A stretch of DNA of 64,000 bases from Proteus vulgaris (GTDB taxonomy: Bacteria; Pseudomonadota; Gammaproteobacteria; Enterobacterales; Enterobacteriaceae), in assembly GCF_023100685.1 (NCBI RefSeq), contig NZ_CP090064.1, forward strand, positions 3,596,001 through 3,660,000. Direction: 5' to 3'. Shown piece by piece: positions 39,952 through 49,000 of the stretch. The number at the start of each line of letters is the position of its first letter. Positions within the stretch are counted from its first letter, which is position 1. A program made the translations under genes and the position numbers. The notes under the pieces were generated by a model. It was given only the letters and a program-made list of their open reading frames with translations. It did not search any database and had not been told where the DNA came from.

Positions 39952-41118
39952 TCACTTAGAACCCGCTGTCCAGCGAAATCCCCACCCGTAGGCATTATCC
40001 ATATCACGGTGGCCTTTAAAAAACTCATTGAGACGTTCAACTCTGATTGAGCCGTTCTCATTAACCAGTCGTGCTATAGCACACATGCCACGACCATTAT
40101 TACCATCAGTTAAGCGTGTTTCGATAGGTGGCTGATCAGGTACATGAATGGTAACCACGCCATCTGTTTTGCTCCAATTCGGTACACCTTCATAAATAAA
40201 CGCGAAAATTAGCACTTGCTTGATATTTTTCCATTCACGCCCATTCACAAAGATCCATTCACCACCAGCAACATCTCCCGTACGATCATCACCTTGTAAT
40301 TCAACATAAGGAATACGATTGAAATCACCAAATCCGTTTCCTAATGCTTGAATAACCGATTTATGGCCTTGCTGAAGTTCAACAAAAGCACCAATGTCTA
40401 AGTCGATACCTTTATTTCCGCCAAACAATCCACCCAATAACCCTGATCCACCACTCTTACTTTCACGATGCCAATCAAGATTAATACGAATTTTTCCAAA
40501 ATCATCTTTCTTCGTTAGGCTGATTGCAGGTTTCTCTTTGGTTAGAGAAACCTTACTTAAGTTCACCGAACTTGGCGCTGGAGCTGGTTTCGGTGCTGGT
40601 GCTGGTGCTGGTGCTGGTTCAGAGTCTGCAATATCAACCCCAAAATGTTCAGCTAATGGTTTTAAGCCACCGTTAAATCCTTGAGCGATAAAACGGAACT
40701 TCCAACTACCATTACGACGATACAATTCACCTAAAATTAGTGCTGCTTCAGGACGACCGTTAATATCAACATTGCCATTCGCAACAACCTCATTATTAGC
40801 CTCAACTTGAATCGATAATCGTTGTAAATTTGCGATAGTTTGTTGACCTTCACAAGTCGCTGTAAACGCAATTTTTTCAACATCAGGACGTAAACGTGTT
40901 AAATCTACGGTAAAAGAAGTGCTATTTCCTGCTGTTGCATAAATAACAGTGCGATCATCACTCGCTGTTTGTCCATAAAACACCATATCGGCATCGCCAT
41001 TCACTTTACCTGAGGCATAAAGTCTAAAAGCGGAAACATCAACAGGTGCGCCAGATTGAATACGAACGATTAATGTTTGATTAGGAACGGGTACATTCCC
41101 ACCGGGAGTCATATTCAT
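39952..41118 (-). CDS. terA: tellurium resistance protein TerA (two TerD-like domains)
   Basis: A 388-residue protein with an N-terminal TerD-like domain (about 1-160) that lacks the GDNxTG calcium motif, a Pro/Ala-rich linker of alternating AP units (about 168-185), and a second domain (about 190-388) with the variant motif GDDRTGDVAGGEW. This matches TerA, which is part of the TerZABCDE set. Its ATG directly follows the terZ stop with no base between, so the two are probably translationally coupled. An ATG two codons later is an alternative start. Confidence 0.95.
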   Translation of the reverse strand: MNMTPGGNVPVPNQTLIVRIQSGAPVDVSAFRLYASGKVNGDADMVFYGQTASDDRTVIYATAGNSTSFTVDLTRLRPDVEKIAFTATCEGQQTIANLQRLSIQVEANNEVVANGNVDINGRPEAALILGELYRRNGSWKFRFIAQGFNGGLKPLAEHFGVDIADSEPAPAPAPAPKPAPAPSSVNLSKVSLTKEKPAISLTKKDDFGKIRINLDWHRESKSGGSGLLGGLFGGNKGIDLDIGAFVELQQGHKSVIQALGNGFGDFNRIPYVELQGDDRTGDVAGGEWIFVNGREWKNIKQVLIFAFIYEGVPNWSKTDGVVTIHVPDQPPIETRLTDGNNGRGMCAIARLVNENGSIRVERLNEFFKGHRDMDNAYGWGFRWTAGSK

Positions 41119-41703
41119 TTATCGCACCACCGTCGCCACAATATCAGGCATCATGTCGTTGATAACACGGCCTTTGCAAGGTGCACCAAACGCGGTGAAA
41201 TCCCATTGACCATGATTACGTTGCATCGACGCAATCACAATACCAGTATGAGTGCCTTGCTCTGTTAAGGTATAACGCACTAACTCTTTATTAGTTGTTT
41301 TATCAACAACTCGACAGAATGCGTTTTCAACTTCATTAAATGTTTGTCCTCGGAAACTATTTACAGTGAAGACCAAGTATTCAACATTTGTTGGTAAACG
41401 GTCTAAATCAACGAAAATAGTTTCATCATCGCCGTCACCGTCTCCAGTTAAGTTATCACCAGAGTGAACCACTGACTGACAACTTGATTTTAATTTGCGA
41501 AACCAAATGGTATCGATTTGATTGCCATTTGCGTCAAGTAAAACGCAACTTGCATCTAAATCAATAGAACCACCACCACCAAAAAGACCGCCTAATAATC
41601 CTTTTTTCTTAATCGGATCCCAGCCCAAACCAAACATTAAATGGCTCAGTGTAGGTGCTTGTTTACTGAGAGAAACTGTTTGATTCTTGCTTAATGAAAC
41701 CAT
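41119..41703 (-). CDS. terZ: tellurium resistance protein TerZ (TerD domain)
   Basis: A 194-residue TerD-domain protein with MVSLSKNQTVSLSKQAPTLS, a Gly-rich loop GLLGGLFGGGGS (near 38-48), the calcium motif GDNLTGDGDGDDE, and the TerZ-type end GRVINDMMPDIVATVVR. It is the first gene of the minus-strand ter operon, with GAAGGAA upstream of the ATG. It is divergent from the ATP-grasp operon across a 323-base region holding three copies of a palindromic motif. Confidence 0.95.
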   Translation of the reverse strand: MVSLSKNQTVSLSKQAPTLSHLMFGLGWDPIKKKGLLGGLFGGGGSIDLDASCVLLDANGNQIDTIWFRKLKSSCQSVVHSGDNLTGDGDGDDETIFVDLDRLPTNVEYLVFTVNSFRGQTFNEVENAFCRVVDKTTNKELVRYTLTEQGTHTGIVIASMQRNHGQWDFTAFGAPCKGRVINDMMPDIVATVVR

Positions 41704-41756
41704 AATTAAATTCCTTCAGAGGTAGAGTGAAACAACAATGCCATTTGTGATTAAAT

Positions 41757-41981
41757 CCATATCATGAAAATCATCATATCATGATGAAGTACATGAGCAA
41801 GACTATTTTTACCACCCGAACATGAAGTTTTGTAAACCCATTGATATAATTAATATTTTTGTAAAAATAAATTATAAAAATACAAAATAATTATAATAAT
41901 AACGTTATTGGTTAGTCTAATTTAAACTAAAATCAAATAAATCATATTATGATTGACACAGTTCTTCGAAAACTTCATGAT
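41757..41981. promoter_or_regulatory. divergent ter promoter region with a repeated palindromic motif
   Basis: The motif YCATATYATGA occurs three times: CCATATCATGA (41757-41767), TCATATCATGA (41774-41784, inside the perfect dyad TCATCAT-ATC-ATGATGA at 41771-41787) and TCATATTATGA (41942-41952). The first two have a 17-base period. Directly after the third is a plus-strand promoter candidate, TTGACA (41953-41958), 17 bases, CATGAT (41976-41981), for the biosynthetic operon. The motif copies flank both expected promoters and are candidate operators for a common regulator; TerW is one possible binder, which is inference. Confidence 0.55.
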
Positions 41982-42026
41982 TATAGGACTTGAACCCTAC
42001 ACTTTTATTTCACGGTATACAGCGTA

Positions 42027-43094
42027 ATGAACAATACGATTTGGTTTATGGAAGGTTTATCATCACAACGCGATATTATTCAAAGTGTTAAAGACTTTGC
42101 AAAACAGCAGCACCAAGAAATTTTTGTGCTCGCATCTCATCGCCATACACGAAATGAGATTTTATCGCTTGCTGATGGGGCTTTTTATGAACCTATTGAA
42201 GAGACATTACGCTTAAAATTTATCGCTGATGTTGTAAAACAACATCAAGTGAGAGCCATTCATACTGGGCGCAATGGTGCATGGTTTGAATTACACCGCA
42301 AAGAAATTGAGTCATTAGGGGTAAAATTAACCACAGGTGCAACTGAGCTCGGACAGCTTCAATTAGCTGATAATAAAGTCGCTTTTGCACAAGCTATGGA
42401 ACAATGCGGTCTTCCTGTTGTACCTTCCATTTATATTGACTCAATCGATGAATTAGAAAAACAAATAAAAAATCTACCTTTTGGTGAGATCCCTTTATGC
42501 ATTAAGCCAGTAAAAGGCATTTATGGAATGGGTTTTTGGCGCTTTGATAATCAGGTTTCGCCGATGGCGCTGTTTAACCACCCAGAAAATCGCCAAGTTA
42601 ATCCACAACAATATGTTGATGCATTAAAATCGGTTGAACACTTTGAGCCATTAGTGCTCATGCCTTATTTACCCGGCCCTGAATACTCTGTTGATATGGT
42701 TGTTGAGCAAGGCAATGTTATTGCTGCTGTTGCTCGACGCAAAGAAGGTGCAATACAACATTTAGAAATTTCAGGTGAAGCCTATGAATTAGGCAAAGCG
42801 TGTGCCACAGCGATGAAAGCAGATGGTCTTGTGAATGTGCAAACTCGAAATGATCATCAAGGCCATCCATTATTACTTGAAATTAATATGCGCCCTTCCG
42901 GTGGCATCGGTTATACCCAACACTGCGGCATTAACCTTGCTGGTATTTTTGCTTTACGCCAAATGGGATTGATGAGTATTGAAGAGGCTCAAGCTCAAAA
43001 TAACTATTTTACACCGACAAAAATACGCTCAATCACCGATTCTATTGTTTTCAATTCAACGTTAACAAACGTAATAAGTACGGATAATAATTAA
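42027..43094 (+). CDS. ATP-grasp domain protein of the Ter-associated biosynthetic operon
   Basis: A 355-residue ATP-grasp ligase-like protein: N-terminal pre-ATP-grasp domain (about 1-95), ADNKVAFAQAMEQCGLPVVP (near 112), CIKPVKGIYGMGF (glycine-rich loop, near 152), MPYLPGPEYSVDMVVEQG and the metal-binding LLEINMRPSGGIGYTQ near residue 290. Such enzymes join a carboxylate to an amine or thiol using ATP. It heads a plus-strand operon with PRTase, HAD, StiP-like and aldolase genes known from other ter loci; the product is unknown. Confidence 0.85.
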   Translation: MNNTIWFMEGLSSQRDIIQSVKDFAKQQHQEIFVLASHRHTRNEILSLADGAFYEPIEETLRLKFIADVVKQHQVRAIHTGRNGAWFELHRKEIESLGVKLTTGATELGQLQLADNKVAFAQAMEQCGLPVVPSIYIDSIDELEKQIKNLPFGEIPLCIKPVKGIYGMGFWRFDNQVSPMALFNHPENRQVNPQQYVDALKSVEHFEPLVLMPYLPGPEYSVDMVVEQGNVIAAVARRKEGAIQHLEISGEAYELGKACATAMKADGLVNVQTRNDHQGHPLLLEINMRPSGGIGYTQHCGINLAGIFALRQMGLMSIEEAQAQNNYFTPTKIRSITDSIVFNSTLTNVISTDNN

Positions 43095-43096
43095 TA

Positions 43097-44245
43097 ATGA
43101 AAAATAGCATGAGTGACTCTTTAGTTTATCGTCGCCAGCTTAGTTGTGGCACATTGAGCGTGACGCCAAATTGCCCTATTGAGTTACTTGATGAATTATT
43201 TGATATTGCAGAAAGACGCAATCCTAAGCGTGCATTTTTATTTGTCAGTAAGGTATTAGGCCGTCATATTCCTGTTTCACCCCAAAAAATGCGTGAAACC
43301 TACCAAAGACTTGCCAAACAATTTCCTCCTTCACTTGAAGGCCCTATTTTGTTTATTGGTATGGCGGAAACCGCCGTAGGTTTAGGCGCTGGTATTTTTG
43401 ATGAGGTAAGAAGTCGCTATCAACAAGCGATTTATTTAACCTCAACACGTCACCCTGTTGATAATGGTGAACTGCTGTGTGAATTTAAAGAAAATCACAG
43501 CCACGCGACCGATCACTTACTCTATTTGCCAAAAACAGCAGAGCAACGTCAGTGGGTACAACAAGCAAAAACCGTTGTATTAATTGATGATGAAGCCACT
43601 ACGGGCAATACCTTTATTAACCTACTTTCAGCACTACGTGAAGAAGGTGGATTAACACATATTGAACACGTTATTGCTGTCACATTGACGGATTGGAGTG
43701 GTGAATCTATCGCTGAACGCGCCCCATTACCGATTAAGACTCTCTCTTTAGTTCAAGGTGAATGGCAATGGGATGCTGATCCTAATGCCCCCCTACCTAT
43801 TATGCCTAATGTCAATATTACGGCATCAGGTCAAGTTGCGATTACAGGCAAACAAAGCTGGGGACGATTAGGGATGACAACGCCTGCAAATGATCTTGGT
43901 TTAACTATCAAAGTATCAGTTGATGAAAAAATTCTTGTATTAGGGTCGGGAGAATTTGTCTGGGAACCATTCTTATTGGCCGAACGTCTTGAAAAACAAG
44001 GTGCTATTGTAAAATATAGCTCGACAACACGTTCACCGATTTCAACCAATTTTGCTATTCAGTCAGCCATTACTTTTACTGATAATTATGGTTTAGGCAT
44101 TCCTAATTTTGTCTATAACGTGGCACACCAACAATTTGATCGTATTTTACTTTGTTGTGAAACCCCGATTGACAGTATTGATAACCAACTGATGGAAGCC
44201 CTTAATAAAGTTGCACCAATTGTTGAGGTAATTAGTTATGACTAA
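43097..44245 (+). CDS. phosphoribosyltransferase/TRSP domain protein of the Ter-associated operon
   Basis: A 382-residue protein. The N-terminal half (about 20-215) is a phosphoribosyltransferase fold with the PRPP-binding loop VVLIDDEATTGNTF (near residue 158). The C-terminal half (about 245-375) fits the TRSP domain that follows PRTases in ter loci (KSWGRLG and VLGSGEFVWEPFLLAERL). It starts two bases after the ATP-grasp stop, and an ATG four codons later is possible. It overlaps the following HAD gene by 8 bases. A role in making or remodelling a nucleotide-like metabolite is inference. Confidence 0.85.
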   Translation: MKNSMSDSLVYRRQLSCGTLSVTPNCPIELLDELFDIAERRNPKRAFLFVSKVLGRHIPVSPQKMRETYQRLAKQFPPSLEGPILFIGMAETAVGLGAGIFDEVRSRYQQAIYLTSTRHPVDNGELLCEFKENHSHATDHLLYLPKTAEQRQWVQQAKTVVLIDDEATTGNTFINLLSALREEGGLTHIEHVIAVTLTDWSGESIAERAPLPIKTLSLVQGEWQWDADPNAPLPIMPNVNITASGQVAITGKQSWGRLGMTTPANDLGLTIKVSVDEKILVLGSGEFVWEPFLLAERLEKQGAIVKYSSTTRSPISTNFAIQSAITFTDNYGLGIPNFVYNVAHQQFDRILLCCETPIDSIDNQLMEALNKVAPIVEVISYD

Positions 44246-45008
44246 GCCCGTTATTTTAACTGATCTCGACGACACCTTATTTCAAACGCGTCGCAAAATG
44301 ATAGATGAATTAGCGCTAGAACCCTATAAAACAGGGGCATTAGACAGAAGCTTAGAGCCTCGTAGCTTTATGACGCAAGAACAAGCCATGCTGGTAGATT
44401 GGATGCTAGAACATGCTGACTTAATTCCTGTTACCGCGCGGGGTACAGAAGAAATAAGCCGAGTCACGATCCCTTTTCATTCATGGGTAATTACCACACA
44501 TGGTGCTGTGGTATTAACCCCTGAAGGCACAGCAGATGCGCAATGGCAAAGCTATATCACTCAAAGCTTAGCGACCTATACACAACGTTTGCTCGCACTA
44601 CAACAATCCATTACGCAATTAATGGCGGAACGACATATTGATGGTTGGGCACGAATTAACTATGAATATGGTGATTTGCCTATTTATTTAGTGATGAAGC
44701 ATAACGATAGCACCCGACTAGAAGAGCTATACGCCATAGGTGATGAGATAGAAAAAACATTCTCAACAGAAGGTTTTTATATTCATCGCAACAGTAACAA
44801 TATTGCTTGGTTACCTGAGCCTATTGAAAAAGGTAAAGCCGTCACCTATTTGCTTAATAAATTAAAGGCAGAACGTGGCGTTTTTCCTGTCATTGGTTTA
44901 GGCGATAGTCTGAGTGATCATCGCTTTATGAAATTGTGCAGTTGGTATGGGCTTCCTCGCCAAAGCCAATTTGCTGATGCGATCAACACAAAAATTTTTG
45001 GAGAATAA
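44238..45008 (+). CDS. HAD family (Cof/sucrose-phosphatase-like) hydrolase
   Basis: A 256-residue HAD hydrolase. Motif I is ILTDLDDTLFQTRR (Asp in DLDDT, residues about 8-12), motif II is the Thr of VTARGTEE, and motif IV is VIGLGDSLSDHRFM near residue 215. A C2-type cap lies between. It overlaps the PRTase gene by 8 bases and precedes the StiP-like gene by two bases, so it belongs to the operon. It probably dephosphorylates a pathway intermediate. Confidence 0.86.
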   Translation: MTKPVILTDLDDTLFQTRRKMIDELALEPYKTGALDRSLEPRSFMTQEQAMLVDWMLEHADLIPVTARGTEEISRVTIPFHSWVITTHGAVVLTPEGTADAQWQSYITQSLATYTQRLLALQQSITQLMAERHIDGWARINYEYGDLPIYLVMKHNDSTRLEELYAIGDEIEKTFSTEGFYIHRNSNNIAWLPEPIEKGKAVTYLLNKLKAERGVFPVIGLGDSLSDHRFMKLCSWYGLPRQSQFADAINTKIFGE

Positions 45009-45010
45009 AC

Positions 45011-46087
45011 ATGATGGATCATAAACCGTTTTCAGGATCTTATGTATCAGGTGATGTCGATTTTCTACTTCAACCCGTCAATATTGAAATGACGCCGGTT
45101 GAGTTAAAGGAAGAGCTAATACAATCAGGTAAACGTCACTATTCTGACATGCTAAGCCAAGAGCCAGAACCCACAACATGGCATCTTGATCTCTTTGAAA
45201 AAGCGCTAGAAACCGGTGCGACGCGCTTAGCAACTGAAGTGATTATGTTGGCAAAATCCCTTATTGAACGCTTTGGTGATACCCCGATTATTCTAACAAG
45301 CCTTGTACGTGCAGGTGTTCCTTTAGGCGTAATGTTGCAACAAACATTGCGCAAAATGGGAAAAACCTCTTATCACTATGGAATAAGCATTATTCGAGAT
45401 AGAGGCATTGATAGCGAAGCGCTTTCATGGATTGAACAACATCACGGTACAGAAGGAATTGTTTTTGTTGATGGTTGGACGGGAAAAGGCGCTATTACAG
45501 GTGAGTTAATTCGCTCATTAACCGGACGCGAAGGCTATCCCCCACAACCACGTCTTGTCGTCCTTGCAGATCCTTGTGGTTGCGCATGGCTAAGTGCCAG
45601 TGATGAAGATTGGCTTATCCCCTTTGGGATCATGGGCGCCCCCGTTTCAGGATTAATTTCACGTTCAATTTGGACAGAAAAAGGTTTTCATGGTTTTGTC
45701 GATTGCCAACATTTAAAACAATATGAATGCAGTCGATACCTTGTTGATATTGTAGGAAAAGTCGTTGATCGCTTGATTGATAACGATATTCCACATGCCA
45801 CATTTAAAGAACAACAATCAGACTTAAAAAAGCTAAGCGAAAACGTCGTTAGTTCACTTGCAAAAAAATATGATATTTCAAATATCAATCGTATAAAACC
45901 CGGTATTGCTGAAGCCACACGCGCTGTTTTACGCCGTGTACCTGACCATGTTCTTGTGAGAGAGATAACTGATCCTGATGTGGCATTACTGGTTTATCTT
46001 GCGCAAGAAAAAAATATTGCTGTTATTGAAGCAGGGCAAGCGCTTGGTCAATATCGTGCAGTGACTATCATTAAAAAGGTGAAATAA
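45011..46087 (+). CDS. StiP-like protein (PRTase-like plus PELOTA RNA-binding domain)
   Basis: A 358-residue protein resembling the family annotated as cysteine protease StiP. The N-terminal part (about 1-275) contains SGSYVSGDVDFLLQP, LTSLVRAGVPLGVML, IIRDRGID and FVDGWTGKGAIT, the last like a PRPP-binding loop. The C-terminal part (about 285-358) resembles a PELOTA-type RNA-binding domain (LVREITDPDVALLVYLAQEK). Either the protease or the transferase label may be wrong: the visible motifs favour a PRTase fold. It overlaps the next gene by one base. Confidence 0.78.
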   Translation: MMDHKPFSGSYVSGDVDFLLQPVNIEMTPVELKEELIQSGKRHYSDMLSQEPEPTTWHLDLFEKALETGATRLATEVIMLAKSLIERFGDTPIILTSLVRAGVPLGVMLQQTLRKMGKTSYHYGISIIRDRGIDSEALSWIEQHHGTEGIVFVDGWTGKGAITGELIRSLTGREGYPPQPRLVVLADPCGCAWLSASDEDWLIPFGIMGAPVSGLISRSIWTEKGFHGFVDCQHLKQYECSRYLVDIVGKVVDRLIDNDIPHATFKEQQSDLKKLSENVVSSLAKKYDISNINRIKPGIAEATRAVLRRVPDHVLVREITDPDVALLVYLAQEKNIAVIEAGQALGQYRAVTIIKKVK

Positions 46088-47031
46088 TGATTGAACGATT
46101 ATCCCCGTGGAATTTAGGGGCAACGCTTTATATGCCAGCAACTCGAACAGATATTGCGACAACAATTATCGATCAGAAAATTGAAGGGTTACGCTCTTTA
46201 ATTATCTGTTTAGAAGATGCGGTTAGCGATGCTGATATTCCGGTGGCATTAGAAAATTTGGCTACGTTATTAACTAAGTTGGCAGAGCATAAAAAGAACC
46301 ATGATTGTAGCCATTGGCCTTTGCTATTTATTCGCCCTCGCCATACGGAAATGGGCCAATGGATCACTGAAAACCTTGATGTCAGTGCTATTGATGGTCT
46401 TGTATTGCCTAAATTTACTCAAGCCTCTTTACCAGTTTGGTGGAATATCATTGAGAACACGCATTTATGTATGATGCCAACTCTTGAAACCGAAGAGGTG
46501 TTTGATGTTATTCAAATGACAGCGCTTGCAAACCACCTACTGACTCACCCTTGTCATAACAGAATTATCGCGTTACGTATTGGTGGAAATGACTTAATGA
46601 ATGTGATTTCGCTAAGACGTAATCGCCAGTTAACACTTTATGATGGCCCAATGGGTTATGTCATAAAAATGCTAGTTGCTGTATTTGGTGCTCGTCAGTT
46701 TGCTCTCACCGCGCCAGTTTGTGAGCATATTGATGATCACCATATTATGGATAAAGAGCTTGCTCTTGATATTGCTAATGGTCTTGTTGGTAAAACGGCG
46801 ATACATCCAAAGCAAATTCACAAGATTGAACAAGCCCTCATGGTATCTCAATCCGATCACTCAGATGCTTTGCGTATCTTAAACTCAACGCAAGCCGTCT
46901 TTAAATCACAAGGTGCGATGTGTGAACCTGCAACACATCGTCGCTGGGCATTGAGTATTTTAACCAGAGCTAAAATTTATGGCATTATTCCTAACCAACA
47001 AAATAATGCTCAACGTTTTAATGCAACATAA
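46087..47031 (+). CDS. HpcH/HpaI aldolase / citrate lyase family protein
   Basis: A 314-residue TIM-barrel protein of the citrate lyase beta/HpcH family: YMPATRTDIA, RSLIICLEDAVSDADI (acidic metal-binding site, near residue 40), LLFIRPRH, DGLVLPKF, MMPTLETEEVFDV (near 138), ALRIGGNDLMNVI, and GKTAIHPKQI near residue 238. It would form or cleave a carbon-carbon bond next to an acyl-CoA or keto acid. Its start overlaps the StiP-like stop (TAATG). It is the last gene of the Ter-associated biosynthetic operon. Confidence 0.86.
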   Translation: MIERLSPWNLGATLYMPATRTDIATTIIDQKIEGLRSLIICLEDAVSDADIPVALENLATLLTKLAEHKKNHDCSHWPLLFIRPRHTEMGQWITENLDVSAIDGLVLPKFTQASLPVWWNIIENTHLCMMPTLETEEVFDVIQMTALANHLLTHPCHNRIIALRIGGNDLMNVISLRRNRQLTLYDGPMGYVIKMLVAVFGARQFALTAPVCEHIDDHHIMDKELALDIANGLVGKTAIHPKQIHKIEQALMVSQSDHSDALRILNSTQAVFKSQGAMCEPATHRRWALSILTRAKIYGIIPNQQNNAQRFNAT

Positions 47032-47057
47032 AACACTCTATAGCAGGTGATGAACTC

Positions 47058-47092
47058 GATAAGATAAAATAATTATCTTATCTTGATTTTGA
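47058..47092 (+). terminator. AT-rich hairpin after the biosynthetic operon
   Basis: Ten-bp stem GATAAGATAA / TTATCTTATC with a 5-base loop, followed by TTGATTTTGATTT. The stem is weak, so termination may be partial. Confidence 0.6.
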
Positions 47093-47093
47093 T

Positions 47094-47140
47094 TTATAAG
47101 TTTCTAGTCAAAACATGTTATCTTTAACTAGAACTTATAA
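47094..47140. promoter_or_regulatory. dyad upstream of terW
   Basis: TTATAAGTTTCTAGT (47094-47108) and ACTAGAACTTATAA (47127-47140) form a 14-bp inverted repeat with one extra T in the left arm and an 18-base loop, about 200 bases before the terW start. The arms are better than chance for this AT content and have no T-run after them, so an operator is as likely as a terminator. Confidence 0.45.
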
Positions 47141-47337
47141 AAACAAAACCGACTTTTTTATTTAAAAAGTCATTTTTTTCATTTGAATTATTATTTTATA
47201 CTACATTTAATAGGACGCTTATTTTATTTATACTTGTAATGTTTCTGATACTTGTAAATAAAGTGTAAGAACAAGAATAATAAAAATTACAGCCGAATAT
47301 TTTAACACACGAATGACAGAATAAGTGGTAACTAAGC

Positions 47338-47826
47338 ATGCAATTAAGCACTCGTCAGGTCAGAGTCTTTACACTGGCAACCCTTTTAAGCTCGGGAAAA
47401 AAGGTTCCAACCATTAAGATTATTTCTGCTCTTGAATGCTCAGAGCCAACGTTAACTCGCGTTTTAAAAGAGATAAGAGATTCTTATGACGCTGAAATAA
47501 AGTACAGTAAAGCGTCTCGAGCTTATCAAATGACTGAACGTGGTCAACTTGATAATAAAACCTTACGTCGTATGCGTGAGGCATTATCAGCCAGTGAAGA
47601 TCTTCGTCATAATGGAATGACAAGCCGAGTTTATCTTGATAAAGATAAGAAGAAATCGGTTTCACTTTCATTAAAAATGTCAGCATTACGCAAAATTGAC
47701 AGATTATCTTATTTAAATAATTCCACACGCAGTGAAGCGGTTGAATTATTGGTTGACCATTATATTGAAAATTTAATTCAATCAACACTTACTGAATTAG
47801 CTGAAAAAGAAAAAGACAAAAAATAG
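47338..47826 (+). CDS. terW: TerW-like winged-helix regulator
   Basis: A 162-residue protein. The N-terminal part (about 1-75) is a winged helix (TRQVRVFTLATLLSSGKKVP, then ISALECSEPTLTRVLKEIRD). The C-terminal part (about 100-150) has VSLSLKMSALRKIDRLS followed by NSTRSEAVELLVDHY, like a ribbon-helix-helix end. This matches TerW from plasmid and O157-type ter loci in length and motifs. TerW is thought to regulate the ter genes. It lies alone between the biosynthetic and signalling operons, with a terminator of its own. Confidence 0.82.
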   Translation: MQLSTRQVRVFTLATLLSSGKKVPTIKIISALECSEPTLTRVLKEIRDSYDAEIKYSKASRAYQMTERGQLDNKTLRRMREALSASEDLRHNGMTSRVYLDKDKKKSVSLSLKMSALRKIDRLSYLNNSTRSEAVELLVDHYIENLIQSTLTELAEKEKDKK

Positions 47827-47854
47827 GTTTAAAAAAACAATAATATATATTAAG

Positions 47855-47887
47855 AAATAGCTTGATACATTAGTATCAAGCTATTTT
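47855..47887 (+). terminator. terW terminator
   Basis: Fourteen-bp stem AAATAGCTTGATAC / GTATCAAGCTATTT with an ATTA loop. Confidence 0.85.
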
Positions 47888-48350
47888 CACAATCAATAAT
47901 AAATTAAATAAAATACTTATTAAATTAATATTTTTTATATAATTAATGAGTTGTTGTTTTATTTTTACTTATTTTTAATGTAAAATTAAAATAAACGTAA
48001 TCAATTGAATTCACTTGTTTTTTATTTAATTATTTGATTTTATATAAATGAAAAGTATTTATACCTAATCTTTATTAGCCATTCTTTTTAGATCACTCCA
48101 ATTAAGACTAATCAATAAAAATATCTTTAATAATAAATGCCCATTAACTACACAAAATAAGAGTGAGCGTGGATTAAATTCTCTTTTATTTTACTTTTTA
48201 TGCGATCTTATTTCAGATTAATAATATCGGACAATCATCACTGCGTTTTTTGCCTAATTTAATTAAACTAAGCATAATCTCAATTCAACACGTTCATCAG
48301 TCGGTTAGTATATTAACCGCTTATTCCTATCTCACTAACAGGATAAATGC
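47888..48350. other. AT-rich leader of the TerY signalling operon, no gene seen
   Basis: About 460 bases between the terW terminator and the first TerY-like gene. No coding frame or RNA gene is supportable, and the YCATATYATGA motif of the ter divergent region was not seen here. It presumably contains the operon promoter. Confidence 0.5.
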
Positions 48351-48989
48351 ATGAGAAGATTGCCAGTTTACCTTTTACTTGATACATCGGGTTCTATGTA
48401 TGGCGAACCTATTGAAGCAGTAAAGAATGGCGTTGAAATGCTCTTATCAACATTACGCCAAGATCCTTACGCATTAGAAACCGCCTATATTTCTATCATC
48501 ACCTTTAATTCAACCGCACAACAAATTGTTCCACTCACTGATTTAATTAACTTTAACGTACCTGACTTAGTAGCAAGTGGAACAACGGCATTAGGTGAGG
48601 CGCTCACATTAGTTTCTGATCGTATTGAAAACGAAGTACAAAAAACAACCGCTGAAACTAAAGGTGATTGGCGTCCGCTTGTTTTTGTAATGACTGATGG
48701 CGCACCAACTGACGATTGGAAAAAAGGCGTTGAGAAATTTAAAGCAGCCCGTACTGGTGTTGTGATTGCTTGCGCAGCAGGACAATCAGCACAAACGGAT
48801 GTGCTCAAAAATATTACTGAGATTGTATTACGGCTAGATACGGCGGATTCTAACACCATAAAATCATTCTTTAAGTGGGTTTCAGCCAGTATTTCTGTCG
48901 GTAGCCAAAAAGTCGATTTAACCAAAAAAGATATTAGTGATCTTGATGACTTACCACCACCTCCTCCTGAGGTTAACGTTGTACTTTAA
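48351..48989 (+). CDS. TerY-like von Willebrand A domain protein (copy 1)
   Basis: A 212-residue vWA protein. The metal-ion site is complete: DTSGS at residues 11-15, the Thr of SGTTALGEAL near 76, and MTDGAPTD near 122. It ends with a Pro-rich tail, LPPPPPEVNVVL. vWA domains of this type mediate metal-dependent protein contacts; in ter loci they accompany a PP2C phosphatase and a kinase. It is 12 bases upstream of terX and a close paralogue of the gene at 49648. Confidence 0.9.
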   Translation: MRRLPVYLLLDTSGSMYGEPIEAVKNGVEMLLSTLRQDPYALETAYISIITFNSTAQQIVPLTDLINFNVPDLVASGTTALGEALTLVSDRIENEVQKTTAETKGDWRPLVFVMTDGAPTDDWKKGVEKFKAARTGVVIACAAGQSAQTDVLKNITEIVLRLDTADSNTIKSFFKWVSASISVGSQKVDLTKKDISDLDDLPPPPPEVNVVL

Positions 48990-49000
48990 ATAAAAAAGGA

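Noticed and set aside
40578..40630. Short tandem repeat in terA
   Set aside because: It encodes the Ala/Pro linker of TerA; too short and in-frame to be a separate repeat element or CRISPR.
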